Source: Brienomyrus brachyistius | Lineage: Eukaryota; Chordata; Actinopteri; Osteoglossiformes; Mormyridae | Direction of reading: 5' to 3' | Assembly: GCF_023856365.1 (NCBI RefSeq) | Contig: NC_064540.1 | Span: 11,905,691 to 11,969,690, forward strand | Length of the DNA stretch: 64,000 nt | Position numbers and translations under genes: made by a program | The notes under the pieces: model-generated | The model's input: only the letters and a program-made list of their open reading frames with translations | Databases searched by the model: none | Told to the model about the DNA's origin: nothing | Shown here: positions 1-12,500 of the stretch, one piece after another | Numbering within the stretch: the first letter of the stretch is position 1 | Layout of the letters: every line of letters starts with the position of its first letter

Positions 1-198
1 TTTTATTCTCCTCCTCTCTCCTCATGTTATTCTGTTTCTTTTCTTCTCTCTTCCCCTGTCTCCCGACCGGCCTACCCCCTACTGTGATGTTTGTGTATAT
101 GTATGGTCGGGTTGATGGCCAGTTTTTTCGCTGGTACTCGTGACTAGTGACATGGTATATTGCAACAGCAATAAAGGGTTTCATCAATCAATCAATCA
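1..198 (+). mobile_element. 3' tail of a non-LTR retrotransposon (LINE-like)
   Basis: Pyrimidine-rich sequence leads into an AATAAA-like stretch near 170 and a short (TCAA)n tail at about 182-198. A 3' UTR ending in a short tandem repeat is typical of fish LINE 3' ends. No reverse transcriptase lies inside the window because the element runs off the left edge. Family assignment is open. The dead Tc1 copy begins directly after the tail, so one element probably inserted at the edge of the other. Confidence 0.4.
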
Positions 199-1130
199 AG
201 AAGACTGCCAACACCCTGAAATTGAGCTGCAGCACGGTGGCCAAGACCATACAGTGAATTAACAGGGCAGGTTCCACTCAGAACAGGCCTCGCCATGGTC
301 GACCAAAGAAGCTGAATGCACGTGTTCAGCGTCATGTCCAGAGGTTGTCTTTTGAAAACAGACGTATGAATCCTGCCAGCATTGCTGCAGAGGTTGAAGG
401 GGTGGGGGGTCAGCCTGTCAGTGCTCAGACCATACGCCACACACTGCATCAAATTGGTTTTCATGGTCCCAGAAGGAAGCCTCTTCTAAAGATGATGCAC
501 TAGAAAGCCCACAAACAGTTTGCTGAAGACAAGCAGACTATGGACATGGATTACTGGAACCATGTCCTGCGGTCTGATGAGACCAAGATAAACTTATTTG
601 GTTTAGATGGTGTAAAGCAAGTGAGGAGTACAAAGACAAGTGTGTCTTGCCTACAGTCAAGCATGGTGGTGGGAGTGTCATGGTTTGGGGCTGCATGAGT
701 GCTGCCGGCACTGGGGAGCTACAGTTCATTGAGGGAACCATGAATGCCAACATGTACTGTGACATACTGAAGCAGAGCATGATCCCTTCCCTTCGGAATC
801 TGGGCCGCAGGGTAGTATTCCAACATGATAATGACCCCAAACACACCTCCAAGACGACCACCGCCATGCTAAACAGACTGAGGGTAACAAGACTGGCCAA
901 ACATGTCTCCAGACCTAAACTCTATTGAGCATCAGTGGGGCTTCCTCAAACGGAAGGTGGAGGAGCGCAGAATCTCTTAACATCCACCAGCTCCATGATG
1001 TCGTCATGAATGAGTTGAAGAGGATTCCCGTGGCAACCTGTGAAGCTCGAGTGAACTCCATGCCCAAGAGAGTTTAGGTAGTGCTGGAAAATAATGGTGG
1101 CCGCACAAAATATTGACACTTCTGTGAGAT
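199..1130 (+). pseudogene. Degenerate Tc1/mariner-like transposase
   Basis: Reading along the + strand with frame changes gives Tc1 transposase features in order: a helix-turn-helix-like N-terminal part with NRPRHGRPKK, then YWNHVLRSDETK (first catalytic Asp), then VKHGGGSVMVWGCMSA, then VFQHDNDPKHTS (second Asp region), and then a region around 900-960 that resembles the C-terminal part. In-frame stops (near 255 and 500) and frameshifts break the frame, so no full protein is made. The left terminal inverted repeat is not recognisable, so this is a truncated relic. Tc1-family elements move by cut-and-paste at TA sites. Confidence 0.85.
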
Positions 1131-1140
1131 ACTGTAACAA

Positions 1141-2640
1141 AAAGCAAACCCACCCCCAGTGTCATTAGTGGTGGATATGTACTAAGATGCCACCCCCCAC
1201 ATCAGATACACCTGAACTTTACCGGCAGCCTACTGATGCTGAGGTCTGCCCATGAATACCATTGAATGGTCGGCATCACTTTATTCAATCCAGTCCAGTA
1301 ATCAAAAGGATCCTGACTCATATATAGTCTGTGTAGTAGGTCAGCCAAAGACATCCCTAATTAAGCTACACACCTCTATACCTAGTCTCAGGATACACAT
1401 CACGAATGGCAGAGACACTTGCATTGTTCTGGAGGCACTCTGACCATATCCCTGGCATGAATTATAATTATCAGCCCCCTAATTATGCCCATGTTACGAT
1501 ATACCCTCATTAAACCCTCCCACTCAGAGAGAAACTGTCACTGATATCACCCTTAACACAAGGTTTAATTTGGATGCATCAATGGTAATAACACCGTAAT
1601 GAGAAGGGGGATGTCAGCAGAGGGAACCCAAAGACCTACTAAATAATATGCAACGGACCTTGATAGATTTACCAACATGAACACTAATTTGCTTCGATTT
1701 GTCAGTAGTCGATGTAACAGGGATGTCACACTCAGTCTATTCAAGGGGAGGTGATTCATTTTTGGGGGGCTGTAGAGAATCTAACCTTACCCCTAGCATC
1801 AACTTATCTGGGGGGTTCCCTTCAACTTCTACCCATACTTGAAAGGAGCTTAGCAGATCACAGGAACTGTATGGCATAACTCAGATAGCGCTTTCTTTGT
1901 ATCTCCCTTTATGTTTCATTGAAGAGTTTTTCTTCAGTCTGAAATGAAGTTGTTTTACATTATCTAATTAAATCGCTACAAACCACATTCATGTAATCAA
2001 TCAGCCTTACAGACAACATAGTCAATCTGATATTGACTCTGAATTAAACACGAAATAATCTGCTCAGGAAAACATTTAACATCAGCCTATTCAGAAGGCT
2101 AATTAACCACAAATTCTAACAATAACGACAACGGTCTCTATAATCCAAAAGTGGCATCCCTATAGAGGGCCAGTAAGGCGAGGCTCTGCCAACTGCAGTT
2201 CCAGTTTGAAACCACTAACGAAGGTTGGTCACATGCTCACTCTCTCGGTCTCACCGCACTTTTCCCTTCTGCAAATGCTGCATGACACAGGCAAGGACTC
2301 ACCGTCCCCCATGTCAACATGAAAGCTGCCGCTTATTTGGGATCTGGCAGGACACCTACCACCACTGCAATATCCACTGTGCGGTGATGTAACTGGTACC
2401 ACGCTCCACTGCGCAGTGAAGTAACTGGCACTAAACTCCAGTGTGCAGCAAGGGTGGCTTTAGGCTCACCTCTGTATCTCGGTTCATTTCTGCATTGTCC
2501 TCGGTATGACTGATGGCCATCAGCTTCAGATCAGGAGCTCCACTATGTTCAGTTTAATCACTAACTGTCCTTTCCCAGACCCTTTCTATCCCAGAAGAAA
2601 ATCTTACATGATAGCTGAGCTTTATTCGGTGATAATCATT
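1141..2640. other. No gene recognised
   Basis: AT-rich sequence with only short chance ORFs. I see no splice-site-bounded conserved exon, tRNA or clear repeat. The part around 2160-2500 is less AT-rich but still non-coding to my reading. Confidence 0.4.
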
Positions 2641-2652
2641 TTGGTACACTGC

Positions 2653-3016
2653 CGCCGTTTCACATCATTACACTGCTCCTTGTCCCACACAAATTTACTG
2701 CCTGCTTCACTGTGCTACACCATTACATCGCATGTTTCACTGTCCCACACTATTACATTGTCTCACTCTCACACCATTATACTGTTTCACACTATTACAC
2801 TGCCTCATTGCCGCACACCATTACACTGCCTCACTGTCCCACATTATTGCATTGCATGCTTCACTGTCCCATACCATTACACTGTCACACACCATTACAC
2901 TGCTACACTGTCCCATACCATTACACTGTCACACACCATTACACTGCTACACTGCCTCACACCATTACATTGCCTCACTGTGCCACACTATTACACTGAC
3001 TCACTGTCCCACACCG
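2653..3016. repeat. Minisatellite of CACCATTACACTG-type units
   Basis: Irregular tandem array of 12-25 bp units built from CCATTACACTG, CTGTCCCACAC and CACTGCCTCAC modules. It keeps three forward frames open (His/Thr/Leu/Ser-rich ORFs), which is a by-product of the repeat and not evidence of coding. Units are diverged, so the array is old or was assembled by slippage. Confidence 0.8.
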
Positions 3017-3951
3017 ATTGAGACCACACGTACTGGCATCATCTTTTCTGTGTCTCATAAAAACTCAACGGCAGGAGCCAAACATTTCAAATTTGGACTT
3101 GTCTAACCAAATAGCAGATTTCCAGTGTTCTAGCTTACATTGGCTGCATTCTTCTGACAAAACCAATCCTTACTTATTATTTATGTGTCTCAGAATAGGT
3201 TCCTTATAGCAACTGTACCATAAAATCCTGATTCATGCAATTTCCTCTGAACAGTTGATGCTCAGATTTGTTTTCTGCATGCTAGACAACCATCAATCAT
3301 TTATTTATTTTAGCTATAAATCTGTGGTGCAGTTAACTGGCAATTTCATAGGCTAATGATACTAATATGCTTGTCAACTGCAGCAGAGGCTGCACATGGT
3401 CCTCCTTTCCTGGGATGATTGTCACAGGAGCCAGTTTCATTGTAGTAGGAACTAAAGGCAATTGTAATGAGGGGAGGCTGCAAGGGGAGGCCCTCTATTG
3501 GTTCCAGGTGGTATTGTATATTTTGACGTGTCACCTGTAATGAAAAAACTATTTGCATAGACAATTTTTAATTTAACTGTAGATGGAAAACATTATAGGA
3601 AAGAGATGATATTGAGAAGGTGGGTCCGATAATTTAACTGGTAACGTAACTGGCTGTGTAGGGGGGACAGCGGATAGCATTGCCGCTGAATGTGAATTAA
3701 TTTAGTTGATCAGACACCTCTTCCCATTTTTGGAATCAGATTATAAAAATTTGCAAGACCTTTTCTAGAATGGACCATAACTCAAATGGTAACAGATTGT
3801 GACAGTAAATTTTAAATATTGAGTGATTATGAGTAATTGTGAGATGCCTATACTTTTGCTGACTGATCATCAGCGCCTATTCAGTTGCGCAACTATACAC
3901 AGTGACCCCTGCTGGAGAAATTCAGTATTTACTTAAACGTGAAGATTAACA
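3017..3951. other. No gene recognised
   Basis: Unique AT-rich sequence with short ORFs only. No exon, RNA gene or mobile element identified. Confidence 0.35.
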
Positions 3952-4347
3952 GGGGGCGGCATGGTGATGCAGTGGTTAGCACTGTTGCCTCACACCTCTA
4001 GAACCCGGGTTCAAGTCTCCGTGTGTGTGGAGTTTGCATGTTCTCCCCATGTCGTCGTGGGGTTTCCTCCGGGTACTCCGGGTTCCCCCCACAGTCCAAA
4101 AACATGCTGAGGCTAATTGGAGTTGCTAAATTGTCCATAGGAATGCATGTGTGAGTGAATGGTGTGTGAGTGTGCCTTGCGATGGGCTGCCCCCCCATCC
4201 TGGGTTGTTCCCTGCCTCGTGCCCATTGCTTCCGGGAAAGGTTCCGGACCCCCCGCGACCCAGTAGGATAAGCGGTTTGGAAAATGGATGGATGGATGGA
4301 TGGATGGATGGATGGATGGATGGATGGATAGAAGGATGGATGGATGG
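3952..4347 (+). mobile_element. tRNA-derived SINE with (GGAT)n tail, copy A
   Basis: The head contains an A-box-like TGGTTAGCACTG and a B-box-like GGGTTCAAGTC, as in tRNA-derived SINEs transcribed by RNA polymerase III. The body reads TTTGCATGTTCTCCCC, then CCTCCGGGTACTCC, then a (TGGA)n tail at 4284-4347. AGATTAA occurs just before the element (3943-3949) and directly after the tail (4348-4354), a likely target-site duplication. Copies B, C and D belong to the same family. Confidence 0.85.
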
Positions 4348-4354
4348 AGATTAA

Positions 4355-5181
4355 AAGAAATTTTGGACATCATGTGCGTTTCGTAATATGAAACGTTAAA
4401 TAATAAATGAAATCTTTTTTGCTCAAGATACTATCTCAATTGTCCAGACCGGAGAATTGGTTGTTCCATGTACTTTGAAAGTTGCGGACGTAGGACTTAA
4501 TAAATGGAATGGTGACGTTATGGAATAGTATAGGAATTTCAACGACATTAGTTTTTTTTTATTAAAACATTAATATACCTTTAGCTATATTATGAATTGT
4601 AATAAGATTTTGTAATAAGCACATACACAAAGTATACGGAGAAGATACGTTTTCCACTGCAAACTTGAAACTGTTATATCACGTTAAGATCATAGATGGC
4701 AGTAACACACAACTTTTTGCATAAAACGTTTCCATAGCAAACGTGTTTCCAAACAAAACACGTTCTTTTTTTTCCTGGAACACAGTGAGTACCTAGTTTA
4801 AGGAAATTACAAACTGGAGTGGGTATGTGGAATAGTTACTGTTGGTTTTATTTATATCTTTCATGTTATTCTTACTGCTGAACAGAGCAGCTCGGTAGGT
4901 TATAAACAGACACGTAAAGATATCATTGAGATAAAAATATACAGTTGTTTGTATGAGATGCGTTGAGGTAGTCTAGGTAATACGACGTTCTGCCGTTTAC
5001 ATTTTTTACTTTTCAACTTGATATCAGGAAAAGGGAAAGGTTATGCGTTTAATTCAGCTACAAAATATTATTAAATATTATTAAGATTAATGGGGAAGCA
5101 AGTGCCAGTGGAGAGTAATACTGGTCAAGTGTCTGTTTTTTTTTTGCATTGCAGTTTGCAGTTTAAGACACAAAAACGACG
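4355..5181. other. Upstream region of the C20orf96-like gene
   Basis: AT-rich, no ORF of note. It ends in a poly-T stretch and then the probable first coding exon at 5182. The promoter must lie here but I cannot point to a specific element. Confidence 0.3.
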
Positions 5182-8100
5182 ATGACCACATCATTACCAA
5201 ACCATGTAATATTCCCCTTTAAGGAATGTTTTCAGAAAGTGGTGAGTTTGTGCTTTTTCACTATTTACATAGATATTAAGCGTGAGTTTGAAAGCACGCG
5301 CCTGCAATATTGAAGCTGGTGTGTAACACCGGCGTGATACAACGACCAATAAAGATCTCCTCTGCTCTAGGATTACAGCAGGTGGGCGCGGTACAGCAGG
5401 CGCCCTGCTCCCCTGCCCACGGCACGTGCTCCTGCTGTCCCACCCAAGAGTGATGCCTATAGACACAGGGGCGCCCCCTCTGTGCACCAGCAAAACAACA
5501 CCAGAGCAGGTGAGAGGGCAACTACAGGATTCATCAAAACGTCATGAAATGTGTCATTATTTTTTTCTTTTGGATATTTACATCCATTAATTTATCCAGT
5601 AAAACATCAATATTGACATGGTTCCTTGTTAAGGGAGATGCAAAAATAAATGAAGGTGCTTAATACCATGCCACTGGCTACCCTCATCTTACCCATGTGC
5701 TCTGGGAAAATTAAACAGGAGTCCACTAACCAGGGCTTCTATATCCCCATAGTTACCGCACAACCTCACTGTTATAATTTCCTGCCTAACTACTTTTCTG
5801 TCCACTGAAGCCCCTGACGAATCATTGAGGTCTTTGGTTCAACGCACAGGAAAGAAAGAGATGGTGAAAGACACCTTTCCATGGAACGAAAATGACAAAA
5901 TACTTAAGGTAAGTCAGCAAAGTTGAGGTGAAGCCATCAAGTTGCTTACAATGTGTACTGGTCAGTTGACTTCACAGTGATGTATTTGCACGATGCTAAT
6001 TTTAGGTAGATCTTTGGGTCCTACTTTCCTTTCAGTTGCTCATCCAGTCAAGAAAGACAGCAGTGGAAGAGCTGGAGAGGCACTGTGCCCATCTCCTGGC
6101 CATGAACTGTCAGCAGTTCGGGGAGATCGCTCGTACCGAGATGTGCTCCTTCAGCTGTGCTCAGGACCGTATCCTTCAGCACGAGAAACTCAAGGTGTGA
6201 ATTTCTGAAGCACAAACGGCATAGGATCGTCCTCTTTCCTGAAATGTCAGAATCTCAGATTTATCTATATTTTTGGTAAGTCACATGAGTGGTTTCTTGT
6301 TGATACCTTTTTCTCTATCGTTTGCACTTCAGAGATCTATCGTAGCTTTAAAAGGCTGGAGTCAAAGAGAGGTGAAAAAGGCCAAAGAGGAATTAGAGGA
6401 TGCGGAACGAGAGGCAAAGGAAGCCATCTGCGGTAATCTGGAAAAAACAGACAATTTGTTTAATTCTGGATATTCAGGATATTATCAAATAATAATAGAT
6501 GAACAGGCTGAGAACAAGGGCATAAGTTTGGTTTCAACACTGGTAGGGACCAAATCAGCTCCAAACCCCCCCGTCCCCCTAGATTACACGGTACTCCCCC
6601 AGTACTGGTTGGGACATGCCCATACCATCCTTATCCAAATCGATGCCCTTGGTTGATAAGTATGTAGTGTTGGGGAAGTTACAAAAGCAATCCATGAAAG
6701 ACAGAGGTGGTAGGTTCAGGTCCAGAAAGTACAAATCCAAAGCAAGGTTTTGTTTCAACCAACCACTTTGACTGTGACTAACTGTGACTCTTTATCCTCA
6801 CCTGATTGGTTGAAATTAAACCTTGCTCTGGATTTGTACTTTCTGGACCTGAACTTTCCACCGATGTCTGTAATGGATTATTTTTGTTAGTAACTTCCTC
6901 AACACTGTAAATATGTGACATGTCCCCCACTTTTAAAAAGATGTTTCAAAGTTTTTATACCACTTGTGAAACAGTCATATGTCTTTTATTTTCTTCAGCA
7001 TTTCTCTCTGTGTTGTCTGTGTCCCTTGATCACTGTAATGAGGTCCTTGGTGTGTTTTGTATGGCTGCCAATGTTTCCCGCCCCCATGTTCTGATTGGAC
7101 AGAACTTCAGGGGCAGCTTGAAGAGATGGAGCTGCAGGTGGTGAAAACCCATGCTGAAGTAAACTCACTGAGGACCTACAAGGACAGGCAGTACCATGTA
7201 AATGAATCGAGGATCGCTCAGCTCAGAAGGGAGGTTGAGCAGGTGAAGGAATCGAGGAAGGTAACAGATACCCCCTTACAGCGGGTAACCATGCTTTGCC
7301 ACGGCCGGTAACATCTAACTTTTACATCACACAGTGGATATAAAAAATCTACTCACCTTTATTGAAATTGTAGGTTTTTGGAAAGTGAAGCCTAGAAATC
7401 AAGATAAATCATTTCAATCGTTTTTCCATCTTTAATATGACCTTGCAGAAAATTCACGAGAAAACTAAATAAATAATTAGTAGAACAAATATTTGAAGTA
7501 ACAAATTCCACCATAGTTGCAAAAGTGTGCACTGTATAAAGTATAATTAAGTATTAAGCAAGTAAAATAAGTCAATTAAGAATTAAGCATTATTTTAATA
7601 ATCATTTTTAATGGTCATTATATTTCCACTCTAGCTGTCCAGTGTTACTCTTAGCCTTTCCCAGACCATGGCAGAACATGACAAAATAATGAAAGAAACT
7701 GACCTTCACAAAAAGGTACGCTATTTGTTACTCTGTGTAATATCAGCAAGTGTGTAATTCTGAGCTTAATGACCTGCCTGATAGGATCCCTCCTTCACAC
7801 TGATGTTGGTCATCGCAGGTCATTAGGGAGCTTGAGGAGGCCAGCAGGGAAGTGGAGGAGGATATCAAGCAGCTAAAGCAGTCAGGAGCGAGTGTGAGCA
7901 AGGACGCCTCACAACGAAGACCCCCCAGGACACACAAGTATGTGGCAGCCCCAATGGACACCAGCCTCTGTATATAACCTCAGTCCTACACAGTCAGACC
8001 CTGAAATTCCAAACCCCTTACACTCTGTATCTGCCTTAAGCTATTTAAACCATTCTCCCCCAGTATGGATTCGATTTCAAAACAGTGGAAAAAGTAAGAA

Positions 8101-10852
8101 ACAATGTTAATCTATATTTTGAGCAACATACATTATTCAGTTTAAAACCACGTGGTTAAACACCATTACATTTATTCTGGGAAGGTGATGTAATAGCCCC
8201 TTTTGTCTGCTTGAGATTTCGTCAATCACATTTCTCATGTTGTTCCATGAAAGGAGCAAAACAGTGACATTTTGGAATTCTATTAGTACTGTGTGCGTGT
8301 TTGGGAGAGGGGAGGGTTGTTTTCTTTGGATTTCTGGCACTGTGCAATGCGTAAAAGAATATGTGCGTTTTCCATCGTAGATCATGCGTTCAAACAGAAA
8401 GAGACATTTGCGTTCAAACACTTTTTCCCAGACTTCTTTCTATAATGAAATGTTGGGGCTTTTCATTTTTAAAGACTTAATCCAAAATGTCTTTATCTTA
8501 TTTGATAGAACCCTTTAATATGAATTCATTATACATGATTTGTCTTTCTGATCAATGGCGGTAGCATATTCCCTTATTGCTGTGAGGCTGTAACTTGACA
8601 GCAGCGTGAATAATGAGCTATCTGTCATGACAGGGGGCCTGTATCACAAGGCCAGATTTCTTGCTTAGCCGGATAACTTGTCTGATTTAAAGCACCCCAG
8701 GTTAAATGGGCTTTATCTTCATTCACTTACATTTAACCCCGACTACCTTCAATCCCTCAAGTTAATGGTCTCCTCTCTTTAGACGGCGGTGCAGGCACCA
8801 TACACCTAAGGATCTGGTCAAGTAGGCCATGTGTTCATAATTACATTGCCAGTATATCATAATCCATCCAGTCCTGTCAGGGTCACAGGGGGCCTGGATC
8901 CTATATCATAATACACATGTCATAAAATAATGTAAATATAGCTGCATCTTCTACCTGTTTGTGTAGAAGGTCATTTAGGTTTTCATTGGCTATCAGATGA
9001 TGCCTTTTGTCTGGCCATTACTACTTATGTGGAAACATGATGAACTCATTGGGGACTGCTGTCGGAATGAATATAAATGCTGAGAACGTTCCTTGACAGG
9101 CAGCTGCAGACTGTTACTGTCCTTTCCAATGTCATACTCATAATTTATGTAAAAGGTATATCTAAGCTATACACAGCCCTCCCTTGTGGCGCTGTGGAAC
9201 TTTCCTAACACACTTTTGTTTGGAATTACCATTTTCCTCTCCAATGGACATGGTACTGCGACAACGTACAGCGTATATAGCATTACAGTTTTGGAAAAGT
9301 CTCTGAGAGGCATCTTAATGATACATGAAGGACCAGGCAGGACCATGGAGCTCCTTGTGCTGAAATCCTAATGTGTCATTAAAGCTTAATAAGGGCTTTG
9401 AATTTCCAACAGCTTGTTCCAAAACAAGATGACATTTTGTTGTTTATCCATACGATTGCACTTATTTGGCATACTCACTGTTTGACAGTCACTTTGTAAA
9501 GGTGAACATAATGTAGAATTCACAATAACAAAACAACAAGTAACACTTAAGTATTAGAAAGAGGAATATTGAACAGAAGGTTGGTTCCCATGAACGATAA
9601 TGAAATGATGAAATTGGGAAATCTTCCCTGAAATGTCTCTGAAATTCCACCTTACAGTAGCTTAGTTGGTAAGTGAGATGACTTCAGACAAACCGACTGC
9701 TTTCCCTCACTCTGTTATTGTCAGAGGTCACAAGTAAAAAAAAAGTGTGTGTCTTCTGGCAAGTCTTCCTGTTTCCCATGATACAACACAGCCTCCCATA
9801 GGAAGACAAATGTCAGGCTGTTTTTTTTTTGTCCCGAGTGACATATTATGTCTTATTGCACTTCTTTCCAACAAGTTTTATTTACTCACTGTTTTTCATT
9901 TCATCTGATATGTGTTTATGAATTGATAGGAATCACTCTCTTAATCATTGGTCTGTCTCTCACCCTCTTACCCTGTGAGGGTCTCAGAAGGTGGCCTGGA
10001 GCCTAATACCAGGCAGCACAGGGAGTTAGACAGGGCCTTGGCCTACATGGGGCAGTAGACAGAGCTACGGCCTGCGCATGGCGATAGACAGGGCTAGAGT
10101 CTGCGCAGGAAGTCAGACAGGGCTACGGCCTGCGCATGGCGATAGACAGGGCTACAATCTGCGCAGGAAGTGAGACAGGGCTACGGCCTGCGCATGGCGA
10201 TAGACAGGGCTACAGTCTGCGCATGGCGATAGACAGGGTTACAGCCTGCACAAGGTGTCAGGCAGGTCTACAGACTGTACAGGGTGACTTGCTTAATCAG
10301 TACAATTTTATTTCACTGTTCATGTTGACAGTATAAATTTCAAGCAAGGTTTGAATGTTTTGCATTTCTTTGGACTGACAGTACATTATAAATGAGTCAG
10401 TTTAATGTTTAAAGATATATATAGAAAAAGGAATATAATAAGTAAATGATCTTTCTATTTCAATAACTTTTCAATAAGTTGTCTGGAGTATTTACTGTAT
10501 TTGTATATTTGTAGAAACAGATACCGGGTACTAATGTATTAAATATTTATTTATCTTAAATGGATTGCTTTGGCATTGTGTGACAGATTTATCCACTTGA
10601 TGACTGGGGCTGGGACTTGTGTATGGGGCAGGGATAGCAGGAAAACAAGTAGGGCAGTGGGGCCCGAGGACCGACTTTGAGAACTACTGGAATAAGCCAA
10701 TAGCTGCTGAAGATTTTTCATGTCGTTTGTACAATTCCATATTTGACAGCAGTTTTCTGTATTTGTTCATCATCTTGTCTCTTCATTGCAGATGTACTCC
10801 AGATATGGACGTGAACATAGACATTCCCAGAGAAGAATGGCTTCCTATTTAA
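5182..10852 (+). CDS. c20orf96: C20orf96-like coiled-coil protein (DUF4618), 9 exons
   Basis: Exons by splice sites and phase: 5182-5241, 5371-5509, 5811-5908, 6036-6194, 6333-6432, 7103-7260, 7635-7715, 7819-7937, 10792-10852. All junctions join in frame (975 nt, 324 aa). The start is the first ATG of a short leader exon; exons 1 and 2 are the least certain. After a basic, Pro-rich N-terminus, residues about 80-310 are Lys/Glu/Gln-rich heptads typical of coiled coil (AVEELERHCAHLL, KKAKEELEDAEREAKEA, QLRREVEQVKES, RELEEASREVEEDIKQL). The C-terminus ends DIPREEWLPI. No transmembrane or enzymatic motif is seen. Human C20orf96 is about 363 aa. The function of this family is not established. Assignment rests on coiled-coil content, size and neighbourhood with rem1; another coiled-coil family is possible. 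The last intron (2.85 kb) carries a minisatellite. Confidence 0.6.
6665..6907. mobile_element. hAT-like palindromic MITE in intron 5
   Basis: A long imperfect palindrome. The left arm starts TAGTGTTGGGGAAGTTAC and the right arm ends GTAACTTCCTCAACACTG in reverse orientation; the inner arms GTTCAGGTCCAGAAAGTAC and GTACTTTCTGGACCTGAAC pair exactly. The flanks TAAGTATG (6657-6664) and TAAATATG (6908-6915) match at 7 of 8 bases, the 8-bp duplication expected for hAT. It has no coding capacity. Confidence 0.8.
7938..10791. other. Last intron of the C20orf96-like gene
   Basis: Non-coding. It holds a short degraded SINE-like scrap near 8860-8900 and the minisatellite at 10028-10285. Short ORFs inside show no family resemblance. 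Confidence 0.5.
10028..10285. repeat. About 30-bp minisatellite with 60-bp higher-order unit
   Basis: Units resemble GACAGGGCTACGGCCTGCGC followed by ATGGCGATA or AGGAAGTGA. Two unit types (ATGGCGATAGACAGG and AGGAAGT[C/G]AGACAGG) alternate, giving a roughly 60-bp period over the middle of the array. Later units are more diverged. It is GC-rich against an AT-rich intron. Confidence 0.85.
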
Positions 10853-10949
10853 TTGGACCACATCAAGAAGGACTTGCCTTTATGTCCGTCCAATTTCAAA
10901 CACTCCTTAGGCGCCTTTTTACAAACCACATGGGTCACCTTAAGGTCTT

Positions 10950-10955
10950 AATAAA
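10950..10955 (+). terminator. Polyadenylation signal, C20orf96-like gene
   Basis: AATAAA about 100 bp after the TAA at 10850-10852, the first canonical signal downstream. Confidence 0.6.
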
Positions 10956-11360
10956 AACATAATTTTTAAGGACATTTGTGCATTTTTCCATAACATATTT
11001 TATAACTTTATGAGAAAAAAAATGTTAAAAGACATTTAATATTAATATCATTAAAGCCAATTTTGTAGTGTGTGCACGTTATGCCCGTTATATTAATATC
11101 ACTATTTTGAATATTCTGTTTTCAAATGTGAGTAGTGGCTTTGTAAATATCGATATCATTCATGGCATCATTTCTCGGGCTACCGGTCTGATTAGTGTTG
11201 TTGTTTCAGTTGGAAGTGGTTTAGTGGAGCCACACAATCTCATTTCATGGTAAAGGAATGTATACTGGGAACTGTATTTGAATTTAACCCCCAGCTCGCC
11301 CGTGGCTACGGATTTGGGTGAAAATATATAGAAACAAATAATAAATTGCTTTAATTACAT

Positions 11361-11404
11361 AAAATTAAATTAAATTAAATTAAATTAAATTAAATTAAAT
11401 TAAA
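11361..11404. repeat. (AAATT)n microsatellite
   Basis: Eight to nine perfect 5-bp units in the intergenic stretch between the C20orf96-like gene and rem1. The rest of 10960-11740 shows no gene. Confidence 0.9.
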
Positions 11405-11749
11405 ACTTTGCAGCAACTTTTTGAGTGTATCGGTGTCGATCGCGATGAATATAGTAAAACCGCACATTTATTATGGCATTCCGTTTAAAACAAATCCGAA
11501 GCTGTGCACTACTAATGCTGGGAATACGAAAAGAATCTTAAGACAATTAACTGTGGGGAACTATGAATGTTCATGTTTTAGATAGAGTAATTATTTATTT
11601 AGAATTTAGAGTACAGTTCAGAAAGTTACAACGTGTAAAAGCTTGAGGGGGAAAAAGGCTGCATGAAAAGCAGAAAAGTTCGCACAGATTTCTGAGGAAG
11701 TGACTTATATTGCACGTCATTGAGTTGGGGTGGGCTCATAAATTAATAT

Positions 11750-12500
11750 AGAGTTAACTCCCTGAGCACAGACCCGTACTGCAACACGGCCGAGAATGAG
11801 GGATCGGAGCGGCAGGACGCGTGCAGTGAGCGGCGAGCGCCAGCTTTGACACCGCAGTCGGCGAGCGCCGCACCGCTACCGCACCGGTGAGACGCTGGAA
11901 GTGCGCGGCACCTGTGCTGCGTCGCTGTTTCACGCGAACTCATTTCGAAATTACGTGACTAAGGCATCATATATAGAACATAATATAAATGGTTTAATAA
12001 CAACTTCATTGATATGTAAAGTTCTGCGTTTACGTAATTAGGTGTAAAATCCGTAAGTTATTTACAGTTTGAAATAGGCCTACAATTAATCCCGCTGTCA
12101 AAAGTTTCGTTGTCGGCAGTCGCAGATAAGAATTTCCCCTGGAAGTTTTAACTTACGCTGTAATGCAATGAATCAATTAAGCGCCGCGCATCCAGGTCCC
12201 TTTTAAACCCCTAATTACTATGTGAGCGAGATGGGAGGCGCGGGGATGCGGAGCCCCGCTATCCGGTGCCCGCTGCTAAATTTTTAACAACTGTGTGCAG
12301 CTCGCTTGCCCGGCCGTCCGTTACCATGACTCCGCCGGGGTGTCCCGTTACGGCGCCCCGCCAGCAACCCGATACGGCGGCGGCCGGAGCCTTGAAAAGC
12401 CCGCCGCGGGGCAGGAGCCCGTCGGTGTCCTGCGGAATCGCCGATATACAAAACCGGGACTTAGTTACGGCGAAGTCTGGCGATTCCGTTTGAAGTGACT
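11750..12500 (+). promoter_or_regulatory. rem1: CpG-rich region, probable rem1 promoter / 5' UTR
   Basis: Two GC- and CpG-dense blocks (about 11760-11940 and 12180-12490) stand out from AT-rich surroundings just upstream of the rem1 start at 12809, as expected of a CpG-island promoter. Two overlapping short ORFs at 12266-12498 are open on the + strand, but the second block more likely forms promoter or 5' UTR, since the start at 12809 already gives the family's N-terminus. The transcription start cannot be fixed by reading. Confidence 0.5.

Noticed and set aside
2506..3106. Overlapping long ORFs (up to 171 codons)
   Set aside because: They come from the tandem repeat; all forward frames are open and the peptides are simple His/Thr/Leu/Ser strings.
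5194..5521. Reverse-strand ORFs of 81-99 codons
   Set aside because: They overlap the second exon of the C20orf96-like gene, whose splice sites and phases fit the + strand.
12266..12498. Two forward ORFs in a CpG-rich block upstream of rem1
   Set aside because: High GC lengthens chance ORFs; the family N-terminus MTLNT is encoded at 12809 and no splice joins these ORFs to it in frame.
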